Shown here piece by piece: positions 30,211-43,158 of a stretch of 64,000 nucleotides of DNA; within the stretch, counting starts at the first letter, position 1; each line of letters opens with the position of its first letter. Origin of the DNA: Diphasiastrum complanatum (Eukaryota > Streptophyta > Lycopodiopsida > Lycopodiales > Lycopodiaceae); NCBI GenBank assembly GCA_029204225.1, contig CM055113.1:1219973-1283972 (forward strand). Direction: 5' to 3'. Made by a program: the position numbers and the translations under genes. Below the pieces are notes generated by a model. The model worked only from the letters and a program-made list of their open reading frames with translations, had not been told where the DNA came from and made no database searches.

Positions 30211-32150
30211 TTACCAACCTGCTCCGACATGGAGTACTTCATTAGAGTCTTCAAGTCCAACACAAAAAAGTGGCTCTTGATGGACTTCTGGTTCTGCTTG
30301 AGCTAATTTTTTCTCTAAGACTTCTTTTGCTTTTGACACCAACTTCAAGAACTCTCCTAATGAAATATTGATCTTACTAGACAAACTATTCATGAGCAGT
30401 TCTGTTTGCGGTGCTTCTGGTTCAGTCATCTTGAAGGGTTCTTCATAATGATGCAACTGATCATTCATATCTATACATGAATTTCTTGGTGGCTGCAATG
30501 GTAAAGAACCAACTTTGGTGTTTGCTTTAGCAGCTTCAAGCTCCTCTTCTTCTTGAAAATGTTTAATCCACTGCCTCATATCCTGATATCTTTTTTTTTC
30601 TGCATGAAGATCTGGATAGACTTCAGATGTTGTTGATATAATGTTTAATGGTATAGAATCAGCAGGTACTTGTTCCGTTATTGGTTCTTTCTGCTTCTGT
30701 GCTCTGGTGACCACCATCAAGGGTACACTTGATTTATTCTGAGCTACTGGTCTTTGCTTGATTGTTATCAAATTTACAGATGCTATAGCTAGTGGTGGCT
30801 TTGGTCTTGCTAGACAGTCTTTATAGCAATGCCCATAACCACAATCACAATAGAATGGTACAAATTTCTCTTTATTTGAATATTCTGCAACTCTGTGATT
30901 TTTGCCACATGCAAAGCATCCAAGCAGTGCTCTAGTCTAGTTTCTAGATGCTTGTTGTTGTGCGGCAACATAAATAGCATACTGTTCTAAAGATCCACCT
31001 TCTTAATCATTACCATAGTTCCATTGCTTAGCACTTCTGTATAGTTCTGTTTGCATCAAATTGGCAGGAGGAGCGGGGTGCTTTGGTGGGGCAGGTAAGG
31101 CTAAACATTACGGATATCCAAGAGTAGATTGTCAAGGTCTAACTACTGGATTTCCTCCATACTGTGGTTTTCGATATTCCATTTGAGCATACCATTGCTG
31201 GGTTATCCAAGGATTGAAGTTGCAAAAAGTAGTCTCATGATCAGGTGAATTACACAAATGGCATACACTGATTTCCATTCTTTTTTTCAATTATGGACAC
31301 TCATTCATTGTGTGATTTCCTATACAAATAGAACACTAAACATTTTCCCTGGTAGGAAAAGTCTTTTCAGGTTCCTTGTTCACTTGTCCCTGGAACTCTT
31401 CCAATGCTTTGATCTTCTCATCAAATTGCGACTGCAACTTTTCCATCTGTTTCTGCTGGTTCTTCCCAAGTTTCTTGAACTCATTGAGCATCATTTCTGC
31501 AGTAGGGTTGACATTCGTGGTTGCAATAGTGGTGGATGTCGTAGTAGTCTGCCCTGTTGTATAAGGCAAGATACTGCTATTCGGCTCGTCATCTGAATCT
31601 TCATTATCCTCCCGAATTGTATCATCCATAACATTTTGCAAGAGTGCATACTCATTACGGCGTTTCAGCTCACGTTTGATCCGTTTAGGTAAACTTGACA
31701 AAAATCACACAATCATGGCATTTTCATCAATTAGCTCAAGTTCGCACTCAGATCTGTGGCATTTCACTCTTTCAATGTAATCTCGAACCATTTCTGGCTT
31801 TCCCATTTTAGGTTTACTTAAAAGTAGAAAAGGGTCTTCCATAAACTTCTACGGTTTGAACCATGTGATAAGGGCTCTTTTAACAACCTCCCAATCTGTA
31901 TGCTCAGTTTCATCGTGATTATAATACCAATCTTGTATTGCACCTGTTAAGGCCATAGGAAAAGGCTTAAGTTTATCTTGAGAGAAAATTTTGCCATAGA
32001 CGTCACAGGATTCAGCATAGATCTGAAGAAATCTAACTAGATCTGTTAATCCATTATATTTGGGTAGATCCAAACGGGGTGCTCTTCTAACAATGATTGG
32101 ATTGACTTCCTGAGGATACCTTCAGGAGCAACTCCAGGTGCAGCCATCTT
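30211..32150 (-). pseudogene. Y gag
   Basis: Minus strand from an ATG near 32145 (MAAPGVAPEGILRKS). A frameshift later comes LDLPKYNGLTDLVRFLQIYA and DWYYNHDETEHTDWEVVKRA (Retrotrans_gag type, 32073-31849). A poly-Thr stretch and a coiled coil (MLNEFKKLGKNQQKQMEKLQ, 31701-31336) follow. Zinc-knuckle pieces are CSICIGNHTMNEC, CHLCNSPDHETTFC, a damaged CFACGKNHRVAEY, and a damaged CDCGYGHCYKDC. A 186-codon acidic C-terminal frame (30771-30211) includes RYQDMRQWIKHFQEEEELEA. Several stops. Confidence 0.8.
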
Positions 32151-32949
32151 AAAAAAATCAAATCTAGCAGACAATGAGATTGGATCTAGATTTTTCAATC
32201 AAAACTATCTCAGATCAGATCTACTAGATTTATTTCACTTTTCAAGAATCTGATTTCTATATTGTGAAAAAGATTTCAAAATTCAATTAATCGATACTTC
32301 CCAAAAAATAAAAATTTCTCAGAATCCAAATCAGACTATATCAAATTTGATCCAAATTTTGACAGAGACTTGATTTGGAAAATCAGAACCTAAAAATAGT
32401 ACTGGCGAAGATTCCTTAGGCAAAGGTTGGCTCGGTGAAGATTCAACAATATTATTTTGGGAAAACTCTCTGATCAACTTTTATAACAATTTCTAGGAAA
32501 ATAACCTTTGCCGAACTCTTGGATTCAAGATTTGACACAAATAAAACTAGGGTAAACCCGGCGAAGGTTTCTGACACAAAAAGACACAGCTTCTATAGTT
32601 TGGCGAGGGTAAAAATCAAGATTTTCTATGATCCGGACAAGAAAAATCTTCGTCAAACTCAGAAATAGTATTTTACTATAAATAAAATATTAACTCGACA
32701 AAGGTTTTGGCAAAAGATCAAGAGTAATATTGGTATTTTTGCAAAAAAATGACTTTTTTGACAAAAATATGGCAATATGACAACTGATCTTCTGAAAACC
32801 TTCTATTTTTGATATTATTCTTCGCCGACCTGGCAGTAGATAGATCTGAATCACACCTATGCACAGTGAATCGGGCTAAGGTTCTGTTTTGTATTTTTTA
32901 ATGAAAATGCCATGATTATGTGGTTTTTGTCAGGTTTACCTAAATGGAT
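32151..32949 (-). other. Probable Y leader
   Basis: No gene. Recurrent ggcgaagg/cctttgcc-type pieces on either strand, as in the X and E5 leaders. Confidence 0.5.
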
Positions 32950-33260
32950 CAAACATGAGCTGAAACGCCATTCGGGAGGAGGATGAAGATTGAGATGATG
33001 AGCCGAATATCAATATCTTGCCTTATACAGTAGGGCAGACTACTACGACATCCACCACTATTGCATCCACAAATGTCAATGCTACTGCAGAAATGATGCT
33101 CAACGAGTTCGAGAAACTCGGGAAGAACCAACAGAAACAGATGGAAAAGTTGAAGTCGCAATTTGATGAGAAGATTAAAGCATTGGAAGAGTTCCACGGA
33201 CAAGCGAACAAGGAATCTGAAAAGACTTTTCATACTAGGGAAAATGTATGGTGTTCTATT
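32950..33260 (+). pseudogene. Inverted copy of the Y gag coiled-coil region
   Basis: Plus-strand frame LPYTVGQTTTTSTTIASTNV, MLNEFEKLGKNQQKQMEKLK and TRENVWCSICTENHTH matches the minus-strand Y gag at 31701-31310 at roughly 85-90%. It ends at about 33260, where a different, oppositely oriented gag begins. Confidence 0.85.
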
Positions 33261-34200
33261 TGTACAGAAAATCACACTCACACCAATAATAAAAGGAGGA
33301 CAGATCATTTTGGTGTGGAAATTCTGACCTACGATGTTTACCTCCACATCCGAGACACCGTACCATGTGTAAGATTCCGTCACCTCTCAATTGATGCACG
33401 TACACTAGTATCAGGTCTCCTTTGATCCCTTCCACGTAATATAGTAGTGAGCCAGTTTGAACTTCCCCTATCCGGGATGGTCCGCTCGCTGATATAACCA
33501 ATACTTCCACTGAACCTTGCCTAGCCACTAGAGAAGATTCTAGAAGTCCTGAGACCGATCCATTTTCTTTGGAGCAATCTGATGGCAAGCTAGATGGCAT
33601 AGATGAGGGTTTTTTTGATTAATTTCCAATCTCTAGAATTCCCTTATTGGATTGATGTCGTAATCTCAGATTCCGAACTGGACATTGAGGTGTTGGATGT
33701 TTTCCAAAACAATAATGGCAGTGGTCCAATGGTCGAATCTTCTGATTCACAATTTGTGGTTCTGGGAGATAATCAGATTGACTGCACATCTCATCTGTGT
33801 CACTGACAACTTGCATCTGATCATCCGTGTTGCTAGTACTTTGGCGAGCGTTGTTTGTGGCATCTTGTGGATTAGATGCTCTATCATCCCTGATTGTTTG
33901 AATGTTGGATATGGTCTATGATGGTGTGTGCGAGATCTGTGCTTCTGCAATAGCGGCTGCCTTACAGAGTTTGTTTGGACTGGTATATGATGTAAAGGGT
34001 GACATACCAATCTTGATCTTGTGCTGTAATCCGACATAGAAAAATGCCATTTTGTGGTGACTAGGAAGACCAGAATTCCAATCTCCCACCATCTTGGCAA
34101 ATCGTGCAGTGTAGCCCTTGAGAGTTTCTCCGGAAAGCATCGAGATTTGGGCAAGCTACTCATAAATTGCCATGGCCTGCTGTGTGCAAGATGAAGATGA
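33260..34200 (-). pseudogene. E5-family gag fragment
   Basis: Minus strand: MLSGETLKGYTARFAKMVGD, HHKMAFFYVGLQHKIKIGMS, KLCKAAAIAEAQ (34140-33916), then CHYCFGKHPTPQCPVRNLRL (about 33720), a middle region with GSVEVLVISASGPSR, and GDGILHMVRCLGCGGKH (about 33350). The same blocks in the same order occur in E5 (CTFCFGDHPSTRCPIKNLRL and GDGILHSVRCYGCGGKH). The first two knuckles keep C-X2-C-X3-H spacing. Stops and frame changes present; the third knuckle is lost at the 33260 junction. Confidence 0.82.
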
Positions 34201-35340
34201 TATGGAGTGGTGTGGTGATGTACGAGAGAGAGATTGGAGAATGTAGTTTTTGAAATGTATATGAGGGAATTGATGATGAAGAGATGGAAGAAGAAAAAAA
34301 AAAACAAAAATATTCCTCAGTCTAGAACATTCACGGATTGGGCAAGGGTATATTCTATAAATAAATTAAATTATGCCCTTCCAGCGAAAGTCTTGTGACG
34401 AGGGATGATAACTGAAAAAGTACTTATGTAGGTTTTTTTTGGCAAAGAGTTAGTTTTGCTTCAAAAAACTACTTTTCGGCACCTCTCCACAAGTTTATAG
34501 AAGGATTTTTCAATACCAACTATAACTCGTTTTAGCCTTGGCAGTCTTGGGAGGAGTCTATCAAAGACAAAGTCACTCACCAAAGAGGTTGGGCAAAAAA
34601 TTATTATAATATTTTTTATAGAAAAGGGCCTTCGACAATCGGGGGAGGAACTATCAGAGATAGGGTCACTTCCCAACGAGGCGAATGGAGGAGAGAGGGG
34701 AGCGGATCAGCAGAGAGAGGGGAAGGGAGCGAGAGAGAGTAGGGGAGGGGGGTGAAGCGGGCAAGGGGGAAGCGGAGGAGAGAGAGGAGCAGGCAGGCGG
34801 GTGTTGAGAAGGAGCAGGGGAAGGGAGAGATGGAGGTAGTGGATGAAGGTGAGGGAGGGAACGCAGCTGTAGGCAAGGAGCAGGGAGCTGGAGGAGAGGT
34901 GAAGGGGGAAGCGAGTAGTAGGGGGTGAAGGAGCTAGCAGGGAGCTGGAGGGACGATAAGGGAGAGGGAGCGAGGGAGGTGAACGGAAGAGCAGAAGGCT
35001 GGAGCTGTAGGCAGGGAGATGAAGGAGAGGAATCTTGTTTTCAGTAGCTAATCTAGTTCTTGATTGTTTTTTGATTTAGTAGTTAGTAGTAGGATCGCTC
35101 TCTACGCTGAACGTTGATCTTTTTGAGTTGTAGATGGTTACATGGCTGGTTTCTTCCATGTAGCTGAGTATTGGATTTGAGTTACCCACTAACAAACTGG
35201 GAATACGAAATGAAACCTGAGTAATGCTTCTGCTCTACAACAGTTCTAATAAGAAGAAGAACCACAAAGAACCGTAACAATAGAAGTAAGTAATCCAAGA
35301 AAAGAAAAGAGATAAAAAACAAAAAAAAAAATGTGTTCAA
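34201..35340. other. Gene-free, purine-rich region
   Basis: 34660-35040 is GA-rich (gaggagaga, agcaggga repeats); its long complementary Pro/Ser frame is a composition artefact. Elsewhere no gene is seen. Confidence 0.7.
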
Positions 35341-35639
35341 AGATTCAGTAAATCTGTGAACATTTGGCGCCGTTCTACAGCTACACACATGCTCAACCAA
35401 GCCATATCTCAATCTCCTGTGTTGCGACACAATCGCCCTGAGAGCTCCTACACGTTCATTGTCGAGCTCATCACTTCGGTCTTGACCGAAGTCCTGCTCG
35501 TTTCTCAACCGGAGTCTCACGATCCTCACCAAGACGAGCTCCACGACTCAAGTCTGTACCAGACCACTACTTCATACCTCTCAACCAAACCACAACTTCA
35601 CAATCCTAACATGTCCTGAGTTACACCTCAACCACCGCT
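35341..35639 (+). other. Possible LTR end and primer-binding site
   Basis: At 35364-35374 the plus strand reads TTTGGCGCCGT after ...GTGAACA, which resembles an LTR end followed by a gypsy-type primer-binding site. The match then fails (TCTACAG). The following sequence starts the Ser/Thr/Gln-coding, cagagc-poor repeat region. Weak. Confidence 0.3.
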
Positions 35640-36190
35640 CATCGTTCAAATCTCGACCGGAGTAATAACTCCAAATTCAAACGAACATCTCTTTGACATC
35701 TCGACCAAAGGAAACCTTCACATCTCAATCGGACCCTTCAGTCCTAATCTCCACCGGAGTGTTCAGTCAAAACTCGACCGGAGCACTCCTATCACATCTC
35801 AACCGAAGTGTTCAGTCAAAACTCGACCAGAGCACTCCCATCAACCGGAGCATTTTGCTCACATCTCAACCGGAGTGTTAAGCCAAAACTCGACTGGAGC
35901 ACTCATATCACATCTCAACTGAAGCACTCCACTCAGTTCTCAATCGGAGCATTTCGCTCACAACCAGAGTGTTCGGTCAAATTTCGACCGAAGAATTCTC
36001 CTCAGATCTCGACCGGAGCACTCTGTTCAGATCTCAACCGGAGCACTCTGCTCAGATCTCAACTGGAGCACTTGCTCGCATCCCAACCGACGTGTTCCAT
36101 CAGATCTCAATCGGAAAACTCTGTTCATATCTCAATTGGAGCACTTGCTCGCATCTCAATCTACGTGTTCCATCAGATCTCAATGTTCAA
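35640..36190 (+). repeat. Minisatellite with (c)tcaaccggagcactc units
   Basis: Some fifteen to twenty units of about 25-37 bp built on 'tctcaaccggagcactc' with tca-gatc spacers. Most open frames across it (RSTLLRSQLEHLLASQ-like) are repeat translations. Not a CRISPR array: the units are degenerate, spacers are not unique, and the context is a plant genome. Confidence 0.85.
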
Positions 36191-36768
36191 AGTAGTTGAC
36201 CAACCACTTCATATAACTAAATTATACAAATCAGAATATGGTGAGCTCAATTACAACGATTGCAATAATATTTTCCTTGATCTTAAAAATGTTCTAAAGT
36301 ACATTATTTGATTCTATAAACTAGACGAACATCAAGTAAATGGAAAGATCATTATTGTAATAAAATTGGATGAATCTGTTAGCCGATTCTCTAGTGCCGA
36401 GCCAAGCTGAAGACACAAGTTATCTCTCACCCATGACCGAGGAGGTCTCAGAAGGAAGAGAGCAGAAGAAGTTGAGAGCCGAGCATGAGAGCCGAGGAAA
36501 TACTAGCTAGGAAGACAGTGAGTAACTATGTGAGCCTACATGGTGTATCCCAAAGAAGGAATGACCATGTAGGAGCTAGTAATGTTTCCTAGGCATTGTA
36601 AATAAAGGTAGACCCCCCTTAAATTAGTTAGAGTGAGCCACCTTTTGATGGTGACCTTTAGTGGAAGGGCAAATTTCACATGTAGTTCTAATTTAGTGGA
36701 ATCACCACATGGGCTCCACATGGGCAGCCTTCTTGCTTATTTAAGGGCCCCCCTCTCTTGTGAGGGAG
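36191..36768. other. Gene-free stretch
   Basis: No supportable gene or repeat beyond short homopurine runs. Confidence 0.6.
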
Positions 36769-37317
<549 letters not shown>

Positions 37318-37329
37318 ATTGTGGATGAA

Positions 37330-38548
37330 AAGACTGCTTTCTTGTGCGCAGATTGGAGGAAGACTTATTCATGGACCAACCACTTGGTTTTGTAAGCCAA
37401 GAATAACTAGAATACGGATGTCACATGAATAAAAGTATTTATGGTCTGAAACAAGCAGCAAGACAATGGTATAGAAAGAAAGACAAAGCACTATGTTCCT
37501 TAGGCTTCGAACCTCTATTCGCTGAATCGAATGTCTATATCAAACATGTCCAAAATGAAATAATCATTCTAGCTGTTTATGTTGATGACACACTTATCTT
37601 CTCAAGAAGAGATAAGTTAATTTCAGTTGTCAAAAGAGACATTTCTGAAATATTTGAGATCGCTAACCTAGGAGAAACAAAAATCTATCTAGGCTTGTAG
37701 ATTCAAAGAGACTTTGAAGGTGGTAAGTTGTATCTTCACCAACAAAAGTACACTCAAAATATCATTGAAGACTTCAACATGCTCGAATGGAAAGGTGTGC
37801 ATACTTCCATGATACCTGGAACAATACTGAGCAAGGCAGATTGTCCACAAACTCTCGAGGAAGAGAAGCGAATGACCAATACACCCTATCGTAGGCTTAT
37901 TGGATCATTGTTATATCTAGTAGACAACACCAGACCTGATATAGCATTTGCAGTATACAGATTGAGCCAATATAATCAGAACCCATGATCGTTGCATTGG
38001 AAGTTAGCAAAGAGAGTACTTCAATATCCCCAAGAAACAAAAGACTATGAATTGTGTTATTCGAAGGAAGCTGGATCTCACATCGAATCTTATAGTGACG
38101 CATGCTGGGAATCCATGAAGGATGATAACAAAAGTATTTCAGGAGGTTGTACTCTAGTATCTGGCACAACCATACTCTGGATAAGCAAGAAGCAAACAAC
38201 AGTAGCTCAATCTTCCCGTAAAGCAGAATATGTGGCAACAAACAAGATGGCAAATGAGCTGATCTAGATAAAACAGATGTTGAAAGGATTTGATGAATCA
38301 ATTTCTGAACCTTATGACTTGTTCATGGATAACACTTCAGCAATCTATCTTAGGATACGAAAACAAAACGCATAGCTATCAAATATCATGTTATTCGGGA
38401 CTTAGTCGAGAAGAAGATATTGAAGACAATCTTCATACCCACAGAGGAAATGACAGCCGGTATCTTTACAAAGTCACTCAGTAAAGCTTTGTCCGAGAAG
38501 CAGCGAAGAAGATTGGAGTTAGTCCAACTACCCACTTTGGGAGGAAGT
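37330..38548 (+). pseudogene. E4 RT and RNase H
   Basis: KTAFLCAD, (frame shift) LFMDQPLGFV, SIYGLKQAARQWY, AVYVDDTLIFS (catalytic YVDD, about 37580), IANLGETKIYLGL then a stop, KYTQNIIEDFNM, YRRLIGSLLYLVDNTRPDIA, HWKLAKRVLQYPQ; RNase H ESYSDACWESMKDDNKSISG, SSRKAEYVA, FMDNTSAIYL, and after a frameshift TIFIPTEEMTAGIFTKSLS. In-frame stops at about 37698, 37986 and 38265. The polypurine tract gggaggaag ends at about 38547. Confidence 0.9.
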
Positions 38549-39294
38549 TGTAGAACACCTGATCAGACAGATCTTGATTCTACTAACAAAGTGCACAGTT
38601 TACTTGACAAAGGATGACAAAGAAACGAAGGTGAATTTGAAACATTTCTATTCGTGTCTAACTCGAAAGATTTGTGAAAGGTTTTCAAAAGATTCATGAA
38701 ATCTATCTTTCAGCCAACTCGGAAGATTAACAAAAGATTTTCAAAGCCATCTCGAAAGATTTGCAAAAAATTCTCGAATGATTCACGAACAGAATCTTGT
38801 CGCAAAATATCTTCTTTCTTGTTCAAACCTCGGATGTTGCAAAATTGTCACGAACAATTCACGAAATGTTCTGGATTCTTCTTCAAGCTCAAAGATTGTC
38901 ATTTGTTGCGAACAATTCGCAAAACACGCAATCGTCATAAACAATTAGATCTACTGTTACATAATTAAAAGGCCAAAAGACCTGTCCTGTAACAATATAA
39001 ATACATGTGCACTACTCATTGTAACACACTCAATCAGAGACACAACAACGAGATAAGACAATAAGAGATGTATATTGATAATTCAGATTCAGAGTTATAA
39101 AAATTTGTTTTCTGATCAATAGTTTCTTATTGTCTAAAGTTGTCTCTAATTCCGCATGTTTATTCAATCAAGGCAAAATTGTTCTATTAGTACATAGATC
39201 AGAAACAGACCCGATTGAAGACACTGATGTTAGTTTGATTTATTCGAACTTTCATCGTATTCTCTGAGGAAGAATTGTTACCATTTTTCCTACA
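38549..39294 (+). repeat. E4 3' LTR
   Basis: 746 bp from TGTAGAACACC to TTCCTACA. It contains several nearby variants of 'ctcgaaagatttg(c/t)' and 'tcacgaa' (38660-38940). A TATA-like 'atataaataca' near 38995. Confidence 0.75.
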
Positions 39295-39900
39295 AAGCTC
39301 GCAGGCTTGAGAGGGAGAGAGAGCTAACTATTCAAATGCTTGGTCATAACTTGATTTCAGATTATTGAAACTGCATGAATATGAACAACTATTATACTAA
39401 GAAATTAGGTCATCAATCATTGATCGCCAGTTGGCTAGTGATCCACTGGCATCCATTGATTGCCGATAAGCTGTAAAATTGGCCGTAAACATTCTGTCTG
39501 CATAAGTGAACCAAAACTGTAGCTCTGCAGAAATGAACTAAAACAGCCACAGGCGACACTATCGGGTTTTTCATGAAAAAGATGAAGGTGTCCCTAAATT
39601 TCATTCAGGGTTGCCCCACACTTTTCCAGAGTTATTTCCTTAACATTTGAGGCTCTTTTGAAAAAGCGAAAATGTGACACTGTGATTTTACACGAGATTT
39701 CTGTCAGGTGAAAAATACAAAAAAAGCGACACTGCATTTTTCAACAGGATTTTTGATAGGCAAAAAATGCAACATTGTCGTAAACTCCGTATAGTTCTAT
39801 AAACTGTGTAGACACACGGAAAAATCCGCAAAACTGGATTAAACAATGGATGAAGATTAAGACCGATTAGTCGATTGGTAAGAAGGAGAATAATCCAACA
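39295..39900 (-). repeat. Partial LTR of the E7 family
   Basis: Matches 25848-26511 in the same orientation, ending in 'taatccaaca'. E4's LTR abuts its other end, so E4 probably inserted in it before E4 lost its 5' half. No polypurine tract follows, so it may be a 5' or solo LTR. Confidence 0.75.
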
Positions 39901-40149
39901 TAGCCTATAGGTATACATTGAATTGTAATAGGTATGTCGTAAACTACTAACATCTAAGTCACTTTTTATTCTTGAGGTTTAAATTTTGAAATTTGATTCT
40001 TGACAAAGAATCAATGAATCATGACTTGAGTCTTGGAAAATGTTCAATGTGCGCTATTTTTGGTAGATCGAGATCAAAATACGACCATGACACAACCAAA
40101 GGCTACCAATGCCCCCCAGTTGCTTACCCCTCTCTTCTCATAGAGAGGT
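39901..40149. other. Gene-free stretch
   Basis: Nothing recognised. Confidence 0.5.
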
Positions 40150-40560
40150 CAGAGCTCTAGATGAAATAGGGCCTGGTAATTCAAGTGACGGTATTGGATC
40201 CTCCACGACACCACCACCATGACTGCCTTTAGCCACCAAAAAAACCACAACCAACATCGAGAGGGAGAGGTGGACGGGGAGGCTGCCGCGCTACATAGTT
40301 GGGGGGTTAGGGATTATTATGTATCCAGTATTGCTCCCAAATTGATGGAAGAGGCAAAGGTTGCAGTCCAACAATGCTTCTACACTTGTGATCTCTCGTT
40401 TCATCTTACTAAGACCCCGACATGGAGGAAGATGATGACCACAATGAGCATGATTGGGCAGATGTGGCCAAGGCCTTCTAGTGAGTATCTTAGGACAAGA
40501 GGACTTGTTGCTGAGTGAGAAGCAATCGACGAGTAGCTAGAGCCCCTCAGGAGGGCATGG
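40150..40560 (+). pseudogene. hAT-type transposase fragment (DUF659-like)
   Basis: The frame 40219-40518 reads WGVRDYYVSSIAPKLMEEAK, AVQQCFYTCDLSFHLTKTPT and WRKMMTTMSMIGQMWPRPSS, ending EYLRTRGL. This fits the start of the DUF659 domain of plant hAT transposases (small hydrophobic 'ffy..lpF....sp.f..m...i...G....pPs...lr..ll' pattern). Another frame just upstream (40150-40210) reads RALDEIGPGNSSDGIGSS. No catalytic acids, zinc finger or dimerisation domain are visible. A short gene fragment only. Confidence 0.55.
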
Positions 40561-43073
40561 GCCCAGTATGTTGAGCACTCTAGATATTAATACTCTATAG
40601 TCTATGGCAATGGGCATATGCCCATCATCCATGGGCCATTGTCGGGTTGCCTCCTTTTAATTGCAATTAAAAATCCATGTACAACATTGGTAACTCCATC
40701 AGTTGAATTTGAGAATTAGCTTCAAACAAGAAATAACTTGCATAATAATTTATTTAACGTGCAATTAAAGCAAATGATGACAAAGGATCTTAGCTGGAAT
40801 GCATCAATTGTGAATGAGTATGATCTTGAGTCTCATAAATGTCGTGAGTGGATTTTAGTTTGTCAATGTTTTCAATTGATCGATCGACATATTTTTGCAA
40901 TTTTTGCAATGCAATTTGTGTTCTTTGCTCGTAACTTGATTTCAAAGCACTTTTACACGAGTGCACCAAGAAATCCCCAAAAGACTTGAATGTGTGACCC
41001 TACCGAGGCTCAGAGAAAATCTAGACAAACATGCCTAAACCTTTGGCAAGATATATTTGGTCTAACTGAACCTCCAACTTCTGGACAATCTAGTCACTTA
41101 GTTATCATAGTCGAGCTCGTTCTAGAGTTCAAATACGGTGCCATATGGCTCCTGGAGCTCACAGCTTAGGAGCCAGATTATAATTGTGATGGCCTTTTCT
41201 AGGAAAAAAATGTGCAATGCCAAACGTGTGCGCCAAGATCAAGGGGAGGTGTGGAATGGTAGAATACTTATGAGGGAGGACAAGCAATCAAAACTTGTGA
41301 CTAAAGAAGCCCCAAGACTCCAAAGCAAGATCTCATCTCCCCTTACTAGTCTTGGTCAAGCCCTAAGCCTAGCTCACGTTGGTGGCTGTGGAGACCATTT
41401 ACTGCAAAATTGAATGTACCTCCTTACACAAGATGAGCATTGGGGCTAATAACCATTCTTGCTTTCACCTTTGTGATAGGTCCAATTGATCAAGGGTAAC
41501 ATTCAAAGACAGTAGGCTCGTCATTATGCTGATTAGTTGAGTTGGCTCCAACTTTGTCCTTTGTATTTTATTGGTTGGCTTGGTTAGTTATGGAAAAGAC
41601 TCATGATATGTTAGCTATGTTGGTTAGCTTGCTTGCTGGCATTGGTCATTAGAAGAAGATCTAACTATTGTCAAAAAAGACAACAAAAGAAGGTTTTCAA
41701 AAGGCCCTAATTTTATTTTTGAGGGAGTCATCTCTTTCATACTTGTTTGTGACAAAAGCAAAAATACTTCCTTATCTAGGGGTGCTCAACTCAGACAAGA
41801 TTAGCTATCTACTTTTCATGCGCAACTCTATATCAAAAGTTATGACAAAGGCCAATTTTGGGTTGAAGGAGATCTTTGTGCACTTCATGCTCTTTGGAAC
41901 TCTATGTTCTATGTTGTTATACACTCTTGAGAATCTAATTATAATTTGTTTTCACATTCTAAAACTCGAGATACTACGTTACACACTCTTTAGAATCCAA
42001 TTATAGTTTGTTTTTACCTTCTAAAACTCAAGCTATTGTGAAGTCAAAATCTGGTCAAATTGGAAAATAACATATTTTCTTCAAAAAAGATTTCCTTCAA
42101 CTACTAAGTGAACCTTCATTGTCCTTACCATCACACACATCCATAGAACTTTAAATTTTACTATTTGGAGGAGCACATCTTAAGATATTCAAAGTCAGGC
42201 TTGGTCAAACGAACAAATTTGGAATGTCAGAACTTCTGTTTTCAAAGTTCATATCAACTCCACTTGTTCCACATGTTGTACCGATGCCACACCCCTCGCA
42301 TGGTATCAAGACATGTTGGAAGCTAAACTTATATTTGACAAATACACTTTGAGAATTAGACAACTAGCTTTATAAGCTAGAGCACAACTTTTTCAATTTT
42401 CTCCTCATGGATGATATGAAGGAGATCTGCTTTGTTGTTTCGTACTTATAGTATGATGCCTTTTCCTTACATTGGTAACGTGTCTCCTATCTTTCAATGG
42501 CCTATGTTCAAGCACAAGTTATTTGATGCATTTATTGATTCATGTTGGCAACAAAATGATAACTTAAGTCCACCACTTATGTCAAACAAATTTGCATTAT
42601 TTAGATTCATAAATTTTAGAGTTTTTGGGTGTATTTCTTGATACTTCTCTTGTTGCCTCCAACGAGATGCTTTGCGAGATAAGATCTATCGATATTATGT
42701 CTAGAATACTACCCAACTTAACAAAAGAGAAAAACATCTTCAACACCATGTAGTACCATTCAGTTGTACACTTTTGATATCAATATCATCTTGAAAAATC
42801 TAGCAAGCTGCCAATGCACTGTCCTAGAATCCAAAACATTCCCCGATTGCGACTTTACTGAAGGTTACTCTAGCTGATTGGTAGAACAATATAGTTGTCC
42901 TTGAGGCCAACCTATGGATTCCAAAAAATGTTTGAGCTTTGTCCGAAGGGACTATACCTCAGGTTGTATGCTTCCTTTGCATAATAAGTAGTTTTTTTGC
43001 CTCATTTGGCAACTCACAACACTAGCACATTCCTACCAGACGGTGGCAAGATATTATTATGAAATTCATTATA
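40561..43073. other. Mostly anonymous region with possible pol scraps
   Basis: No full gene. About 42520-42640 has FVNFRVFGC-like coding (KFALFRFINFRVFGCIS), recalling the integrase C-terminal 'lRvFGC' motif of copia, in DNA that is otherwise unreadable. Frames at 40738-40989, 41138-41413 and 41668-42006 show no recognised motif. Confidence 0.35.
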
Positions 43074-43138
43074 TTTACCACACGTACTCAAAATCATCAA
43101 AATTCTACTTACCACGTACTCAAAATCATCAAAATTCT
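43074..43138 (+). repeat. Tandem duplication of about 31 bp
   Basis: 'cgtactcaaaatcatcaaaa' and its flanks occur twice in succession. Confidence 0.85.
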
Positions 43139-43158
43139 TGTCTAAATGCTATTGATTG

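Larger units (their letters stand above)
24540..32150 (-). mobile_element. Y: decayed Ty3/gypsy element, interrupted by E7 and E8
   Basis: Reading the minus strand: gag (32150-30211), protease (30170-29861), RT N-terminal region (28740-28106), RT C-terminal part and RNase H (25464-24540). E8 (plus-strand LTR and leader) lies between protease and RT; E7 lies inside RT. Many stops and frameshifts are present. Integrase and LTRs were not found. That all pieces come from one copy is inferred from order and orientation. Confidence 0.75.
37318..39294 (+). mobile_element. E4: 5'-truncated copia element
   Basis: Contains RT from KTAFLCAD onwards, RNase H, a polypurine tract and a complete-looking 3' LTR (38549-39294, TGTAG...CTACA). 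Everything upstream of mid RT is missing. Several stops. Confidence 0.88.

Noticed and set aside
35640-36190. CRISPR-like periodic repeat
   Set aside because: Units are degenerate, spacers are themselves repetitive, and the context is a plant retroelement region.
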